A stretch of DNA of 64,000 nt from Isoetes taiwanensis (GCA_021234155.1 JAJEKV010000084.1:868001-932000); one strand, 5' to 3'; shown: positions 45,127 through 56,767, numbered from the stretch's first letter. The notes: generated by a model not told the origin, from the sequence alone. Numbers and translations are program-made.

Positions 45127-46394
45127 GCATATTAGTACTTGAGTTTTTACTTAAGCATCAGCACTTAAGTATTTAAAATGCTCAAGCTTATCAGTACTTG
45201 AGCACCAATGGGCATATCAGTACCCTGGTAAAAATGTTCAAGTTAGAACATCTAACAATCCCTAGCTGTGCATAATGTCACGTTGTGGCATGTAGACCAA
45301 TCAGCCCCACTGAATTCGCTGCCCCTCCTGCAGAAAAGATAAGCCAGCTTCCTCTTGGAATATCAGACCCTAGTAACTAGAATGCTGCATTGTGGGGATT
45401 ATGTAATCATTCTGGTGCACTACGAGAAGCCCAAGAATGCCTTCAACACAAAACTTCACTGCCTTATCTCTTAATCTACTTTACCAATGAACTAATTCTT
45501 CCCGCTAGCAAGGAAAAGGGAGCAAAATAGACACAAAGGGCTTACTTTTCTATTACAGCTTATGGTATTCCCTGCCTCAAGTTACCAGTCTAAAGAACTT
45601 CACAAATTTGATACATCCTCTTTCTTTGCCTTGCTGTATGCATCTATAGAAAGGAGCCACGTTAGTGGCTGCTAAAGAAGCGATCCGTTCTACACCTTAT
45701 AGGCCAGCATCCCAATTGGGCCATACCTTTTCAGTGTGTCAATGAGACATAGAGCATACTACCAAAGAAAGAATACCTGGTGCATCACATTAAGGCCGCC
45801 TGAAGAAAAATAAACCGGCACCGTAGACAGATATGAAATGCTGCTGATAGAAGAAATAAACCTCTTCGGCCCTGCTAGCATCCAACGTTGAAAAAAAGGA
45901 GCATGAATCCGCTGTACTGGGGCGACCTAGAGCACAGGCGGCCGCCTGCCCTAGCCGCTCTGTAGCAGCGCCTTCACGTGGCCGCCCATAATCCCCAGGA
46001 CGCTACATTTGATCCACCGTAGCAGAAAAATATTAATCATAGATTGGGACCACGTAATATACATTACCTTAGGCTTTCCTATAGTTGCATATGGAAGCAT
46101 CAATTTAGTCTCTTCTATAATTGCATCTTGAAGCATCAATTTTCTCAATGAATTAACCACGCGGGCAAAACAATAGCCTGACAATGTTGTGAACCACACG
46201 ATGAGGCTACATGAAATACGGCCACTTTTGTTTGAATATTGACACCCACATTTAAGTATATATTACCCCAACAATAAACATAACATGGTCTATAAAATTT
46301 AGGTGTGTATAAGCATTTATCCTTTCCATCCAGAATAAGACTAACAAAGCACCTTTGAGCAATGCAGCTTGAGGGCATAGTACAAATCAAAATC

Positions 46395-46605
46395 TCACTT
46401 ATATGAAATGCTGATGGATTTTCGAGTAATCTGCAAATTCATATGGAATCTAGTGACAAATTCTTGAGAATCTGATATAATATTTGTGCATAATCTAATC
46501 CAAGAAAAAGGCATATCCATACTATATATAGGCAAATCCTCTGGGCTACAGTCCTCAAAATAGTTATATTTAGCTTCATACAAGCCCTACATAGGCCCTA
46601 CAACT
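46395..46605. repeat. direct repeat, copy 1 (partner 47155-47360)
   Basis: Shared 'atatgaaatg.t.atggattttc.agtaatctgcaaat' and downstream 'tcct.ctgggcta/cctca.a.tag' and 'cctacatag' words. Confidence 0.6.
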
Positions 46606-47751
46606 TACCTGGTGATTGTCCCCTTTTTAGACCTTTATGGATTGTGCCCAAGAAGCGTTGACTAAGCAACTATTAGATCTTCCATAGATTTTGGCTTGAA
46701 TTGTTATAGTGGTTGAATCCACTTTTTCTAAATGGGATGCAACGAGTTAAAAGCAGCCACATATGGGATTGAGAAGGTTTAAAAGAGACGAATACTTGGT
46801 ATTGATTTTGTTGCCTCTAACATTAGGGATTTTGTTTATTGTGTTGTTCATTCAGTAGGATGATGTGCTTATTTTGACGTGACTCTACATGTAGGTTATT
46901 ATTGAAAGCCAGTTTCTATTCTACGATAGCCAATAATTTAAACAAGATACACATTCAATGCATTGTAATTATTCATGGCTAGCAATTATTTTGGTGGCTC
47001 TATCTTTGTGCATGGCACATACAATATGAGAACCTTTATGGAGTATTATATGATCTCTTGATGATTCTATTGTAACCTTCATGTAGAAACTCTATCAAAA
47101 TCATGCTAATTTTTATCGAATGTCATATGGAGACTCTATCAAAGCCATGTTTAGCTATATGAAATGTTAATGGATTTTCAAGTAATCTGCAAATCTTTAT
47201 GGAATCTGACAAATTTTTGAGTTCTTGCACAATCTAACACACTGTCTATAATCCTCAAACTAGATACATTCAACTTGAAATAATCTTCCTGCATAAACTA
47301 ACACACTATCTATAATCCTCAGACTAGATACATTCAACTTCGTGCAGGACCTACATAGTACAAATACTTGTATAAATATAAATATGTGTTATAACAATAT
47401 ATTAATATTGCACATTAAATCATTGTACATGGCATCCCACATATTAAAAAATTAAACCATTGCATAAAATCTCCCCCAAGGGAAAAAAAAAAAAAAAACC
47501 CCCGCATAGTTGTTTTTGGTGATATTCGTATAGGACGTTCATTGGTAGTCTCGGGTCGTTGGATATTGTTTTCGACCAATCTTGGCCATTCTTAGGTGCG
47601 ACTCGACTTTTGGAAAGTTTTACTTAATTATTAGTTAGAAATACGGAATTGTTGCAAAGGTTGTGGGAGGGGTTGGCGTATTCACATGTTTGTACATAGG
47701 GTTCATTGCCTACGATTGGATGCCCTGTATGAATATCACCAAAACAACTTT

Positions 47752-47797
47752 GGGGGAGGGGGAGGGGGTTTCGGGGAGGAGGGGGTATGTCGGGGGG
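47752..47797 (+). other. G-run block, quadruplex candidate
   Basis: Runs of 5, 6, 5, 4, 5 and 6 guanines with loops of 1-8 bases. Confidence 0.55.
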
Positions 47798-48874
47798 TTT
47801 AATCGAATGTGCAATATTAATATTAATATTTGTTATAATACATATTTATATTTATATTTATATATAATGCAGGTGTGCATGGATTCAAAAAACAAATTGG
47901 TCCCTTTGGGGCCAAGGGTGGTTTTATATAATATGAGCTCCATACTTAGAAAATAATGCAATGGAACTACATGGGAAATATAAATTAAGGAATATGAAAT
48001 AATATTAATCCATCAACGAACATGGGATAACGTACGTTGTAGAACACAAGAAAGCATAAATATCCCTAGTCAAACACACCTTCTTCTTTAGTAGGTTACC
48101 TTGCAGCTTCAAATACCTTAAAATTATACCATGGCCTCTCAGACCATTGAAATATGTTTAGAGCCGAAGGCAACTTTGTAGCAAGTAATAAAACGAATAA
48201 AAAAAGAAAAGCAATAACACATCATGAATTCTACCCTACATTACAAATAGACAAACAAATATTGTAAATAATAATAAAATGTATGCCAATATACATAATA
48301 ATAATAATACGTATTCAGGATATAAATTGGAATTACATTACAAGCAGACATTTCAAAACATCCTATAAGTAGTTTGTCTATTGCCAACAATTAGCTTATT
48401 ACAACTTGCAACTTTGATCTCCTATGGAATAACTCTTGCCCAGCACACACATCACAACTATGCAACCATACAACTTGGCAAAATTACTTCAAAACTTTCT
48501 TCAGGTGGATGCACATCACGAAGAGGCTTGCAAATTATGCTTTGAGAGGTATATCCTTATGTTCTTCTTTGAAGGACTAAAATAGAAGCAAAAGCAACGA
48601 AATTTTCATGAACACAGTATTGCAGCTTGCTGCCTGCATGAACACAGTATCACAGCTTGCCACTCGAGCATAATAAGCTATATCGGTACGAACTGGAGAT
48701 TTTTGTCCTAGCTCTCATACAAACAAAGCTAATCTACAGATTTACAGTCAAGATGAATGTTTTATGCCTCTTATATGAAAATACCTATATGGCGAAAAAA
48801 AAAGGGGAGTAAGCAATGTGCCTTGCACAATATAAAGTACTAAAGGGACTCAACATGCATGCATGGCATACATA

Positions 48875-51056
48875 TGTAGCAAAATAACAGGGGGTTCCAG
48901 GGGGATTTGATATAGATATAATTCCCAAAACCATAGACCATATCCTCAAAATAATTCAATGGGTTATTATAAAAAAAACATAGATTTAAGATAAAAAAAA
49001 ATACGCATATTAGCTCACTGGTTAAATTGGTTAAAGTGGTCAGATTAGGACATCGAGTTATTTTGGTAGGTTCGAGCCCCCGTATTTAATATTCGAAAAC
49101 CTTAAGCAAAGCCGTACAGAGGCTCGATATACCATTAAAACCTTAGGCAAACTCGTATTTGACATCTCAAAATCATAGACACCCCCAATCATAAATGAGC
49201 ATAAGCGAAACGAGGGGTGCTCAGAGGCTCCAACATACAGTCTGGGCCATAAAATCGGCAGATCCGACGACTGTGGTAGTCCTAGGTGCACCTCGTTTAG
49301 AATATGTAGCAAAATAACAGGGGGTTCCAGGGGGATTTGATATAGATATAATTCCCAAAACCATAGACCATATCCCAAAAATAATTCAATGGGTTATTAT
49401 AAAAAAAACATAGATTTAAGATAAAAAAAAATACGCATATTAGCTCACTGGTTAGATTGATTAAGGTAGTCTTATTAGGACGTCGAGTTATTTTGGTAGA
49501 GGTTCGAGCCCCCGTATTTAATATTCTAAAATCTTAAGCGAAGCCATACAGAGGCTCGATATACCATTAAAACCTTAGGCAAACTCGTATTTGACATCTC
49601 AAAATTATAGGCACCCCCAATCATAAATGAGCATAAGCGAAACGAGGGATGCCCAGAGGCTCCAACATACAGTCTGGGCCGTAGGATCGGCAGATCTGAC
49701 GACTGTGGTAGTCCTGGGTGCACCTCGTTTAGAATATGTAGCAAAATAACAGGGGGTTCCAGGGGGATTTGATTTAGATATAATTCCTAAAACCATAGAC
49801 CATATCCCTAAAATAATTCAATGGGTTATTATAAAAAAAACATAGATTTAAGATAAAAAAAATACGCATATTAGCTCACTGGTTAGATTGGTTAAAGTAG
49901 TCTTATTAAGACGTCAAGTTATTTTGGTAGAGGTTCGAGCCCCCGTATTTGACATCCTAAAATTATAGGCACCACCAATCATAAATGAGCATAAGCGAAA
50001 CGAGGGGTGCCAGAGGCTCCAACATACAGTCTGGGCCGTAGGATCGGCAGATTCGACGACTGTGGTAATCCTGGGTGCACCTCGTTTAGAATATGTAGCA
50101 AAATAACAGGGGGTTCCAGGGGGATTTGATATAGATATAATTCCTAAAACCATAGACCATATCCCTAAAATAATTCAATGGGTTATTATAAAAAAAACAT
50201 AGATTTAAGATAAAAAAAAATACGCATATTAGCTCACTGGTTAGATTGGTTAAAGTAGTCTTATTAAGACGTCGAGTTATTTTGGTAGAGGTTCGAGCCC
50301 CCGTATTTAATATTCTAAAATCTTAAGCGAAGCCGTACAGAGGCTCGATATACCATTAAGACCTTAGGCAAACCCGTATTTGACATCTCAAAATTATAGC
50401 ACCCCCAATCATAAATGAGCATAAGCGAAACGAGGGGTGCCCAGAGGCTCCAACATACAGTCTGGGCCGTAGGATCGGCAGATCCGACGACTGTGATAGT
50501 CCTGGGTGCACCTCGTTTAGAATATGTAGCAAAACAACAGGGGGTTCCAGGGGGATTTGATATAGATATAATTCCTAAAACTATAGACCATATCCCTAAA
50601 ATAATTCAATGGGTTATTATAAAAAAAACATAGATTTAAGATAAAAAAAAAACGCATATTAGCTCACTGGTTAGATTGGTTAAAGTAGTTTTATTAAGAC
50701 GTCGAGTTATTTTGGTAGAGGTTCGAGCCCCCGTATTTAATATTCTAAAACCTTAAGCGAAGCCGTACAGAGGCTCGATATACCATTAAAACCTTAGGCA
50801 AACTCGTATTTGACATCTCAAAATTATAGGCACCACCAATCATAAATGAGCATAAGCGAAACGAGGGGTGCCCAGAGGCTCCAACATACAGTCTGGGCCG
50901 TAGGATCGAGAGATCCGACGACTATGGTAGTCCTGGGTGCACCTCGTTTAGAATATGTAGAAAAATAACAGGGGGTTCCAGGGGGATTTGATATAGATAT
51001 AATTCCTAAAACCATAGACCATATCCCTAAAATAATTCAATGGGTTATTATAAAAA
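48875..51056 (+). repeat. tandem array of 431-bp units with tRNA-like promoter boxes
   Basis: Unit starts (TGTAGCAAAATAACAGGGGG) are at 48875, 49305, 49737, 50094 and 50525, with a partial sixth at 50956-51056. Unit lengths are 430, 432, 357, 431 and 431. Each carries TAGCTCACTGGTTAG (A box-like) and, about 50 bp later, GGTTCGAGCCCCC (a good pol III B box). The third unit lost 75 bp between two 'cgtattt' words. The units look like a tandemly amplified tRNA-derived SINE or a satellite formed from one. The first 22 bp match the left end of the 19013-21432 element. Confidence 0.85.
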
Positions 51057-51217
51057 CAAGGTGCTATGCACGGAGGATTGCCCTCTATGGCCGGAGGGTG
51101 AAGTGGCTTAAATCATAGCTCAAAGCCATGTTTTGACAATCAATTCAAATTGCTATTTCTAGACAATAGAATACTTGATACCATGACTTTATGGGAATTG
51201 CAAAAACTCCCATGACT

Positions 51218-51780
51218 TTATGGCCTGAAGAAATCTTTGGTGCTCGGCATGGAAGAAGTATTGCAAAAACTCATTTGAAACTCAACGCTGGGAACACGAG
51301 CTCCTAAAGCCAACAGTTTCTGTGCCTCATCTAATTTTTCCACTTTACAAAGCTTGTCAACAAGGTCCCTAAATGTTAAAACCCTAGGAGCAAAACCTTT
51401 CTCAACTATCCGCTCACACACATCTACTACTGCACTGTATCTCTCATTCTCACAAAGAGCAAGAAAGAGAGTATTATAGAAGTGTTATAGCTCATAGCAT
51501 CGGGTGCAATTTATTTGAAGCAATAACCTCGAAAAAAGCCTTCAGCTTCATCCAACTTTCCAACTTTACATAGGCCCTTCAAGAATGAGTTGAATGTTAT
51601 GATATTTGGGTGATAACTTCTCTGAGCCATCTTTTGTAGTAAAGATTTTGCATCATCAACTTGTCTCGCATCTGACAGTCCATCAATAAGGGACGTGCAT
51701 GTTTTGACATACTGTGGAACATATATTGCCTTGAAGCCCTTAGTCATGGCCATTAAGAAATAATTCAAAAGCTCATTCAT
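51218..51780 (-). pseudogene. P-class pentatricopeptide repeat protein, fragment
   Basis: Minus strand shows consecutive 35-residue PPR units: TCTSLIDGLSDARQVDDAKS, LLQKMAQRSYHPNIITFNSF, LKGLCKVGKLDEAEGFF, then after frameshifts around 51420-51520 CERIVEKGFAPRVLTFRDLV and DKLCKVEKLDEAQKLL. P-class PPR proteins bind organellar RNA. A single stretch of about three to four repeats remains, with at least two frameshifts and no targeting peptide. Confidence 0.8.
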
Positions 51781-53665
51781 GCTCAGAACTAAAAGAATTC
51801 GCCAAAGTCGAGCATCACTCTATGCGATTGCAACCAAAAATTCAAAGAAAAAATGGAGGTACATAACTTCCAGATAATTATGCACACTTCAATAAATGTT
51901 GTAATCTATCAAACCAAACTGGCTTTTCAACGAATAAGAATTTCTAGGAAGAAGATGGCTTACCAGATAAATATCCAATGCCTCAATCTCATTTACCTTC
52001 TTAGGATCGGGCAAAACTCTGGGGTTGCCTGTGAAAAGTAAGTGGTTTCTGCAGTTGAAGCTCCTCTTCATCTGCTAAAATACCCTTTAGCCCCTGTTTA
52101 AAAGGAAATTTAATAGCTAAACCTTATAAAAGCAATAGCTAGGACTGATACACTGACAACATAAGTTACCTGCCATATAACAATGAATTGTCTCTACTGA
52201 GGAAAAACAATTCTTACGGATTAAGCAAGTCTATGACATTTCCAGGGTTTTCTGTTAGCGCTTCATCCTGCAGCCTAAAATACTCTTCATCAATCAAACA
52301 TGTGTATTACGTTATATTGCTTCCTTGCGGATGGGGACGCAAATTTGTTTTGCCATACAGATGCTACGATGCCCGAGATGAAATGGCCACCTTGTAGGAG
52401 TTGATTCTTAACCGATTAGCAATATTTCAGAGGACTTGCATGAAGCATAGGGCGCATCAGATTGGAGCTTCAGATCTGCCCGTTACCCGGTTGGAACATC
52501 GGCGATCCAGAACATGCAAAACCGCCAGTTTACAGTCGCTAGAATATCCTCGATATATTCCAGCATATACCTAGGATACGCCACAAACCCACTTAAGCAA
52601 GGGTTTGCCCCCCTAGGGGCAACCCAAAACGAACACTTTTTGCCTAGCCATGCATTTATACCCCTATATAATTTAATATTATTTTTCAATATATAAAGTC
52701 TATATTTGCAAAATACGTATATATCATCATGGCATAATCTTATTATCACCATTATTATATATCAAATTGATTAATGTTGGCAATTAATATTGGTAACAAA
52801 ACCTTAAGTCAAATACCCCTAGAACGCATGCACTTTTCTATACATGGGGTGAACTGATTCACTTTTCTAAATGCCAGGGAGACGATCAAGAGAATTGCAG
52901 CCGCAATAAATTTCCTCCTCTTTTTGAGATGGGATCGTGCAAGACAGAATAGTAATCTCTTCTTCCTCCTGTGCCACAAGTGATGAAAAATTCGTGTTGA
53001 CTTCAAGGAAGAGTGCAAGAAATATGTTTTGAACCAAGAAAGCAGGGAGGGCACCGAGCAAGAAAGTGTACGACATTTTTCACTTCGGAAGTGCAGATTC
53101 TAGACTTGTAAAATTGAAAGAATCGGCACACTGTTTCTTTCTATTGTTAATCTCTACCACTCGATCTTCTCTAAATCTATACTTCTAGCCTCGAGTATCA
53201 TGCAATATTCTAGCACCATCTCTGGCTTATATCAAGCTATGTGCATCTTATGAACATGAGAACGTTAAGGGGAATACTTAACCCACAAAGGGATTTGTAA
53301 TTCCCTATCCCATTCTGAAATATAGTGTTTATGATTCCATAAGCATGACTTGAGAAGAGTTTGCAATATCTAACATAGCTGGACCTGTAAAATGTTAGGG
53401 CTTCTTAGGTTTTAGCAGGCCTAAGTGTCCCCATATGGAACAGCCCTTAGCTCATCGATCTACAAATCCGTAGCTTTATTCGCGCTATGCCTTCAATTAC
53501 CCCTGAGATGTCATATCCAAGTTATAATCTTTCAAACAGTTTTGAGAAATTCCTGAATGGCCAGAAAGTAATGATATTAATTGTATGACTCTCTTTTCCT
53601 TCACAAATGCCTACATACTTAAGTATGTTACAAGATCAAAGAACTTCTAACAAGGGCCATGCAAT
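51781..53665. other. unresolved; possible scattered exons on the minus strand
   Basis: 52867-53076 (minus) is a 69-codon frame starting MSYTFLLGALPAFLVQNIFL, which looks like a signal or membrane segment followed by an acidic region. Around 52015-52080 and 52220-52270 (minus) short stretches are bounded by acceptor- and donor-like sites (reading PGNVIDLLNP in one). I cannot assign any of them to a family. The rest shows nothing recognisable. Confidence 0.25.
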
Positions 53666-53669
53666 AACA

Positions 53670-54366
53670 TCAGTGATAATCCTCACATGAGCAGGATCCA
53701 TCCTTGAAGTGGTGCATGCGGTAACCATCCCTTATTATAATGTCTCGCTTTTCAATTTTAGAAATGATCTTGGTTGCACTATGGCAGTCTACACAGATGC
53801 AGAGATTTTTTCTTACCTGAATAACTGGCCCTAGATGTCTTGATAAGCCCAAATGCTACAGCCAGTTTTTCACAGTGCCCACATAAGGCATCCTTCTTGT
53901 CCTGGTCTGACCTTTGTTGCAGCACCAAGTCCACTTTTGGTGCATAACCACTCTCCTTCATTCTTAATCTTTTTAGCATTGCATAGATCTCTTCACTTTC
54001 GGAGTGGCTCTTGTTCCCAACAATGAATTCATGGACTGCCTCATTTGGTTCAATCCATGCCTTTGCAGGTCTCTTCCACGCACCTACCTGCTTTCGGAGC
54101 CCTTCTATTCTTGCAGCATCCTTCCACATGTGAGCATCAGAAAATATACCTGACATAAGCAATTGCTGGGAATTCAAGTTCACAACTTGGTCAAAAGATC
54201 GTCTTGCAATGTCCACATTGCCGTATGTTTTGCAGACAGCAAGTAAAGCTGTCCAGCCATTAAAGATGGGCTCCATAAGTTGCAAAAGACTTTCTGCTTC
54301 ATCTAAATATCTTGCACGGCCAAGGTGGTCAACCATACAGTTGAAATGACGATCATCAGGCATCAA
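53670..54366 (-). pseudogene. DYW-class PPR protein, C-terminal fragment (E/E+/DYW)
   Basis: ATG-like start at 54366 reads through the last PPR motif (FNCMVDHLGRARYLDEAESL), E and E+ motifs (WTALLAVCKTYGNVDIARR, RIEGLRKQVG, HEFIVGNKSHSESEEIYAML) and the DYW deaminase start ([23 protein letters not shown]). One frameshift near 53840 then joins the remaining DYW ([40 protein letters not shown]). The zinc and catalytic signature HxE...CxxCH is present. The protein ends DYH rather than DYW. Such proteins edit cytidines in organellar RNA. The 5' part is missing and the frame is broken, so it is a pseudogene as read. Confidence 0.88.
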
Positions 54367-55035
54367 AGTTTACAATCATGATAGAGAGTCAATAATCTAA
54401 GATACGAGTTTTGCACAAGAATCAAATCTACAATTACAAAAGCAGAATCCTGCAAGCCCAGAATTTTAAAATGGCAGAAAAGGTCATTAAACAGAACTTG
54501 TATCCAGGTGCAAAGGGCATGCATCATGATCTTTGTTGGGTCACCTCCCAAATGTCAATGATCTACAGGGACAATGCACATGGATGCCCATGCTTAAAAT
54601 ATAACTTATTGTTTCCCAGCAGCACATTTTTTGTCTCATCATTTATTTCTAGATTGAATGATGCAAGACAATAGAAATAGAAGAGCAGATATTATGAACT
54701 CACCTCCTTGGAAGACATCAAGGACGGACTTGGGTTAAAATTTGCATAAAGGATGTCAAACATTTCCTGAACCATAAGGCAATCACTCTAGCCACTTACT
54801 ACAGATGAAGTAAGAACTATAAGAATATTGGGGATACTAAAATTTTACACCCGAAGAAGAGAAGACTGAATCTGCAGCTCGACTGCTTCTTACAGCACCA
54901 GGTGGATTCCAATGCACTGAAAGAAAACTATTTGAAGAGTTAATTCCTTTGGAGAATCCTCCTGTTGAGAACATTCACCTATAATCCTGCCTTCCACTAA
55001 TGTCTTATTCACGTGACTCGTGAGACTAATTCATA

Positions 55036-55085
55036 GAAGGAAGGAAGGAAGGAAGGAAGGAAGGAAGGAAGGAAGGAAGGAAGAA
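55036..55085. repeat. (GGAA)n microsatellite
   Basis: About twelve uninterrupted GGAA units, just downstream of the CCR4 exon fragment. Confidence 0.95.
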
Positions 55086-55144
55086 ATTTTTAACGTCCGC
55101 GAACGATTGCAAAAGGTTGGCACTAACCAGTTAAAGAAAAAGAC

Positions 55145-55231
55145 CTCAGTGGTCTTCCTTTTGTAAACAGCGGCATAACCATGCTTTTCCAATTCGGGAG
55201 AAAAATATTCTTCAAAGTGGTCAATTTGGAC
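55145..55231 (-). pseudogene. CCR4 deadenylase-like, second fragment exon
   Basis: Acceptor TTTTTGTAG/ at 55232 and donor GAG/GTCTTT at 55145 bound an 87-bp exon reading VQIDHFEEYFSPELEKHGYA, then AVYKRKTTE. This is the plant CCR4 exon following the LQEV box. It is in phase with the exon at 55499-55732 across a 267-bp intron. Exons for the rest of the endonuclease/exonuclease/phosphatase domain are not found downstream to 54400. Confidence 0.85.
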
Positions 55232-55498
55232 CTACAAAAAATAAGGATACTGTAACTGAATAAAGGCTTTAAAAAGAAGAAAAAAGAAGACGCACGTAAA
55301 AACAATCTAATCAACCAAATGCCGCACATAAAAACAAAACTAAAAGCAAGGAGAGTACCCATAATGCTATCAAAATCTGTTATCCACCCTACGTAAGATC
55401 ATCAAGTATGCATGTAAGTAATGAACTAATGACAACCATGATGAAAAATACATATATGCATGCCTAGTTTAACAAACAACCAAGAATATTTATCGCAC

Positions 55499-55732
55499 CT
55501 CTTGAAGGCAAATGATATCTGCCCGATAACCAACAATTTCCAGCAAAAGATTCTGCCGCCTATACGTCCAAGAAAGAGCCCACGAAGGACAATAGCTATA
55601 CATTTCACTTGTTGCATAAAGATGAGCAAGCACATTGTATGACATTACTGTGAATGTTCCTGGGGCTGGGACACGACCTTCTAATTCCACTGGGTTTCCA
55701 TCTGCACTGCTGACAGAAACCATGCGCCGAGG
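55499..55732 (-). pseudogene. CCR4 deadenylase-like, first fragment exon
   Basis: Reads PRRMVSVSSADG, a short linker, TFTVMSYNVLAHLYATSEMY, SYCPSWALSWTYRRQNLL and YRADIICLQE, then the donor GAG/GTGCGA. FTV.SYNVLA and ICLQE are the start of the EEP nuclease domain of carbon catabolite repressor 4, which shortens poly(A) tails in the CCR4-NOT complex. Upstream of PRR there is no acceptor; the sequence passes without a gap into a PPR-coding fragment (55733-55820). So the N-terminal part, including the MYND-like finger of plant CCR4a, is lost and the gene is a chimaeric fragment. Confidence 0.88.
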
Positions 55733-55822
55733 CATATCAACAATGGTATTTCCCACAACAATATCGCATTGAAAACCATTCTCAATAATTTGCTTATGAA
55801 CCTGCCTGCCTTTTTCTATCGC
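55733..55822 (-). pseudogene. PLS-type PPR fragment fused in frame to the CCR4 exon
   Basis: Reads SIGAIEKGRQVHKQIIENGF, then QCDIVVGNTIVDM, followed directly by PRRMVSVSS of CCR4. GRQVH..II..GF..D..VGN.IVDMY is a classical PLS-class PPR motif. Only about 30 codons remain, bounded on one side by CCR4 and on the other by a plus-strand gag frame. Confidence 0.75.
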
Positions 55823-56689
55823 GCCGATGCTGACTCAAGCCTCACTTATTTGAAAGATCGAGCTCAAGCATGGTGGCAAGGCAGACGAGAGTGTGATCCC
55901 ATGATCATTAATTGGGAAGGTTTCAAAACGGCTTTTGAAGCACATTATTTACCCTCTAACTATCACAGTGAGTTACGTAGGGAATGGGATCGCCTGAAAC
56001 AGGGGGAGACTGAGAGTATTCAGTCCTATACATCCAAATTCACTCATTTAGCGGCACTAATAAGAAATTTGGATGGGAAAGAGCTTCTAAGGAAATATGT
56101 CAGCGGATGTAGGGATGATATTTATGCGGAAATGGAAATATTTTTCCCAAAAGATTTAAATGAAGCCATAAAACTAGCATCCGCAGTGGAGCGGAAACTA
56201 GATCCAAAGTCTAGGAAGTTTGATATCTGGGATGAGGAAACTTCAGACCAAGAGGGCAAAAAGAGTGGCAAAGAGAAAAACGGAAGTAGGGAATCTTCCA
56301 AGAGCTCTAAGAGGAAGAGAAATAATGGCAATGGTAATGGTTCCGAAAGGAAGCGAGAGGAGGGAAGTCAAATTAAACTGCGGAAGGAAATTAAGGAACC
56401 AAAAGGTGGATGCTATAGATGCGGAGGAAATCATTTCCTAAGGGATTGCCCGTTTGGGGAAGGGGGAATCACAAAAGTGGAACCATCTAAACCTCAAAAG
56501 GTTGTACCAATACATGCTATTGAAGGTCCCAAGCCCGTGGTTGTAGAAATGCATGCTATTGAAGGTCCCAAGCCCGTGGAGGATGTACCTGGGACCTCTA
56601 AAGCTGCTGAAGATTGGAAGAAATGTGAGGAACGGGCAAAGGCTATAGCCAAAGAAAGGAAGTGGCTCCAAATTGGAACTATGGGGTAA
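55769..56689 (+). CDS. Ty3/gypsy gag polyprotein, no pol
   Basis: Open frame of 306 codons. The first 17 or so codons are antisense to the PPR fragment; gag similarity begins at about 55822 (SSLTYLKDRAQAWWQGRREC) and continues with WEGFKTAFEAHYLP, REWDRLKQGETESIQSYTSK and FTHLAALIRN, the capsid domain of plant gypsy gag. A basic Lys/Arg/Asn-rich stretch and a zinc knuckle CYRCGGNHFLRDC (CX2CX3HX4C, one residue shorter than the usual spacing) follow. A ten-residue repeat HAIEGPKPV occurs twice before the stop at 56689. No protease or RT follows. It may be a gag-only element or a 5'-truncated, pol-less derivative. The natural start codon is not present. Confidence 0.8.
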   Translation: MKTILNNLLMNLPAFFYRADADSSLTYLKDRAQAWWQGRRECDPMIINWEGFKTAFEAHYLPSNYHSELRREWDRLKQGETESIQSYTSKFTHLAALIRNLDGKELLRKYVSGCRDDIYAEMEIFFPKDLNEAIKLASAVERKLDPKSRKFDIWDEETSDQEGKKSGKEKNGSRESSKSSKRKRNNGNGNGSERKREEGSQIKLRKEIKEPKGGCYRCGGNHFLRDCPFGEGGITKVEPSKPQKVVPIHAIEGPKPVVVEMHAIEGPKPVEDVPGTSKAAEDWKKCEERAKAIAKERKWLQIGTMG

Positions 56690-56721
56690 AAATCATAAAA
56701 ATTACATTTCTTAGGATAAGA

Positions 56722-56767
56722 TTTGTAAGATTTGATTTGATTTGATTTGATTTGGTTTGGTTTGTAA
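56722..56767. repeat. (GATTT)n short tandem repeat
   Basis: Five GATTT units followed by GGTTT variants, just after the gag stop. Confidence 0.85.

Larger units (their letters stand above)
45127..48870. other. no gene seen; repeats and G-runs
   Basis: No ORF on either strand resembles a known family. A direct repeat links 46395-46605 with 47155-47360, the second copy having an internal 64-bp duplication (47227-47276, 47291-47340). A G-rich block lies at 47752-47797. Confidence 0.4.

Noticed and set aside
49058..51015. Repeated minus-strand ORFs of 60-106 codons in the tandem array
   Set aside because: The same frame recurs because the unit repeats; it differs in length among units and contains the pol III-like boxes, so it is not a gene family.
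48875..51056. Cluster of true tRNA genes
   Set aside because: B boxes are good but no acceptor stem or cloverleaf can be formed around them.
48875..51056. CRISPR-like array
   Set aside because: Units are 431 bp without spacers in a plant nuclear context.
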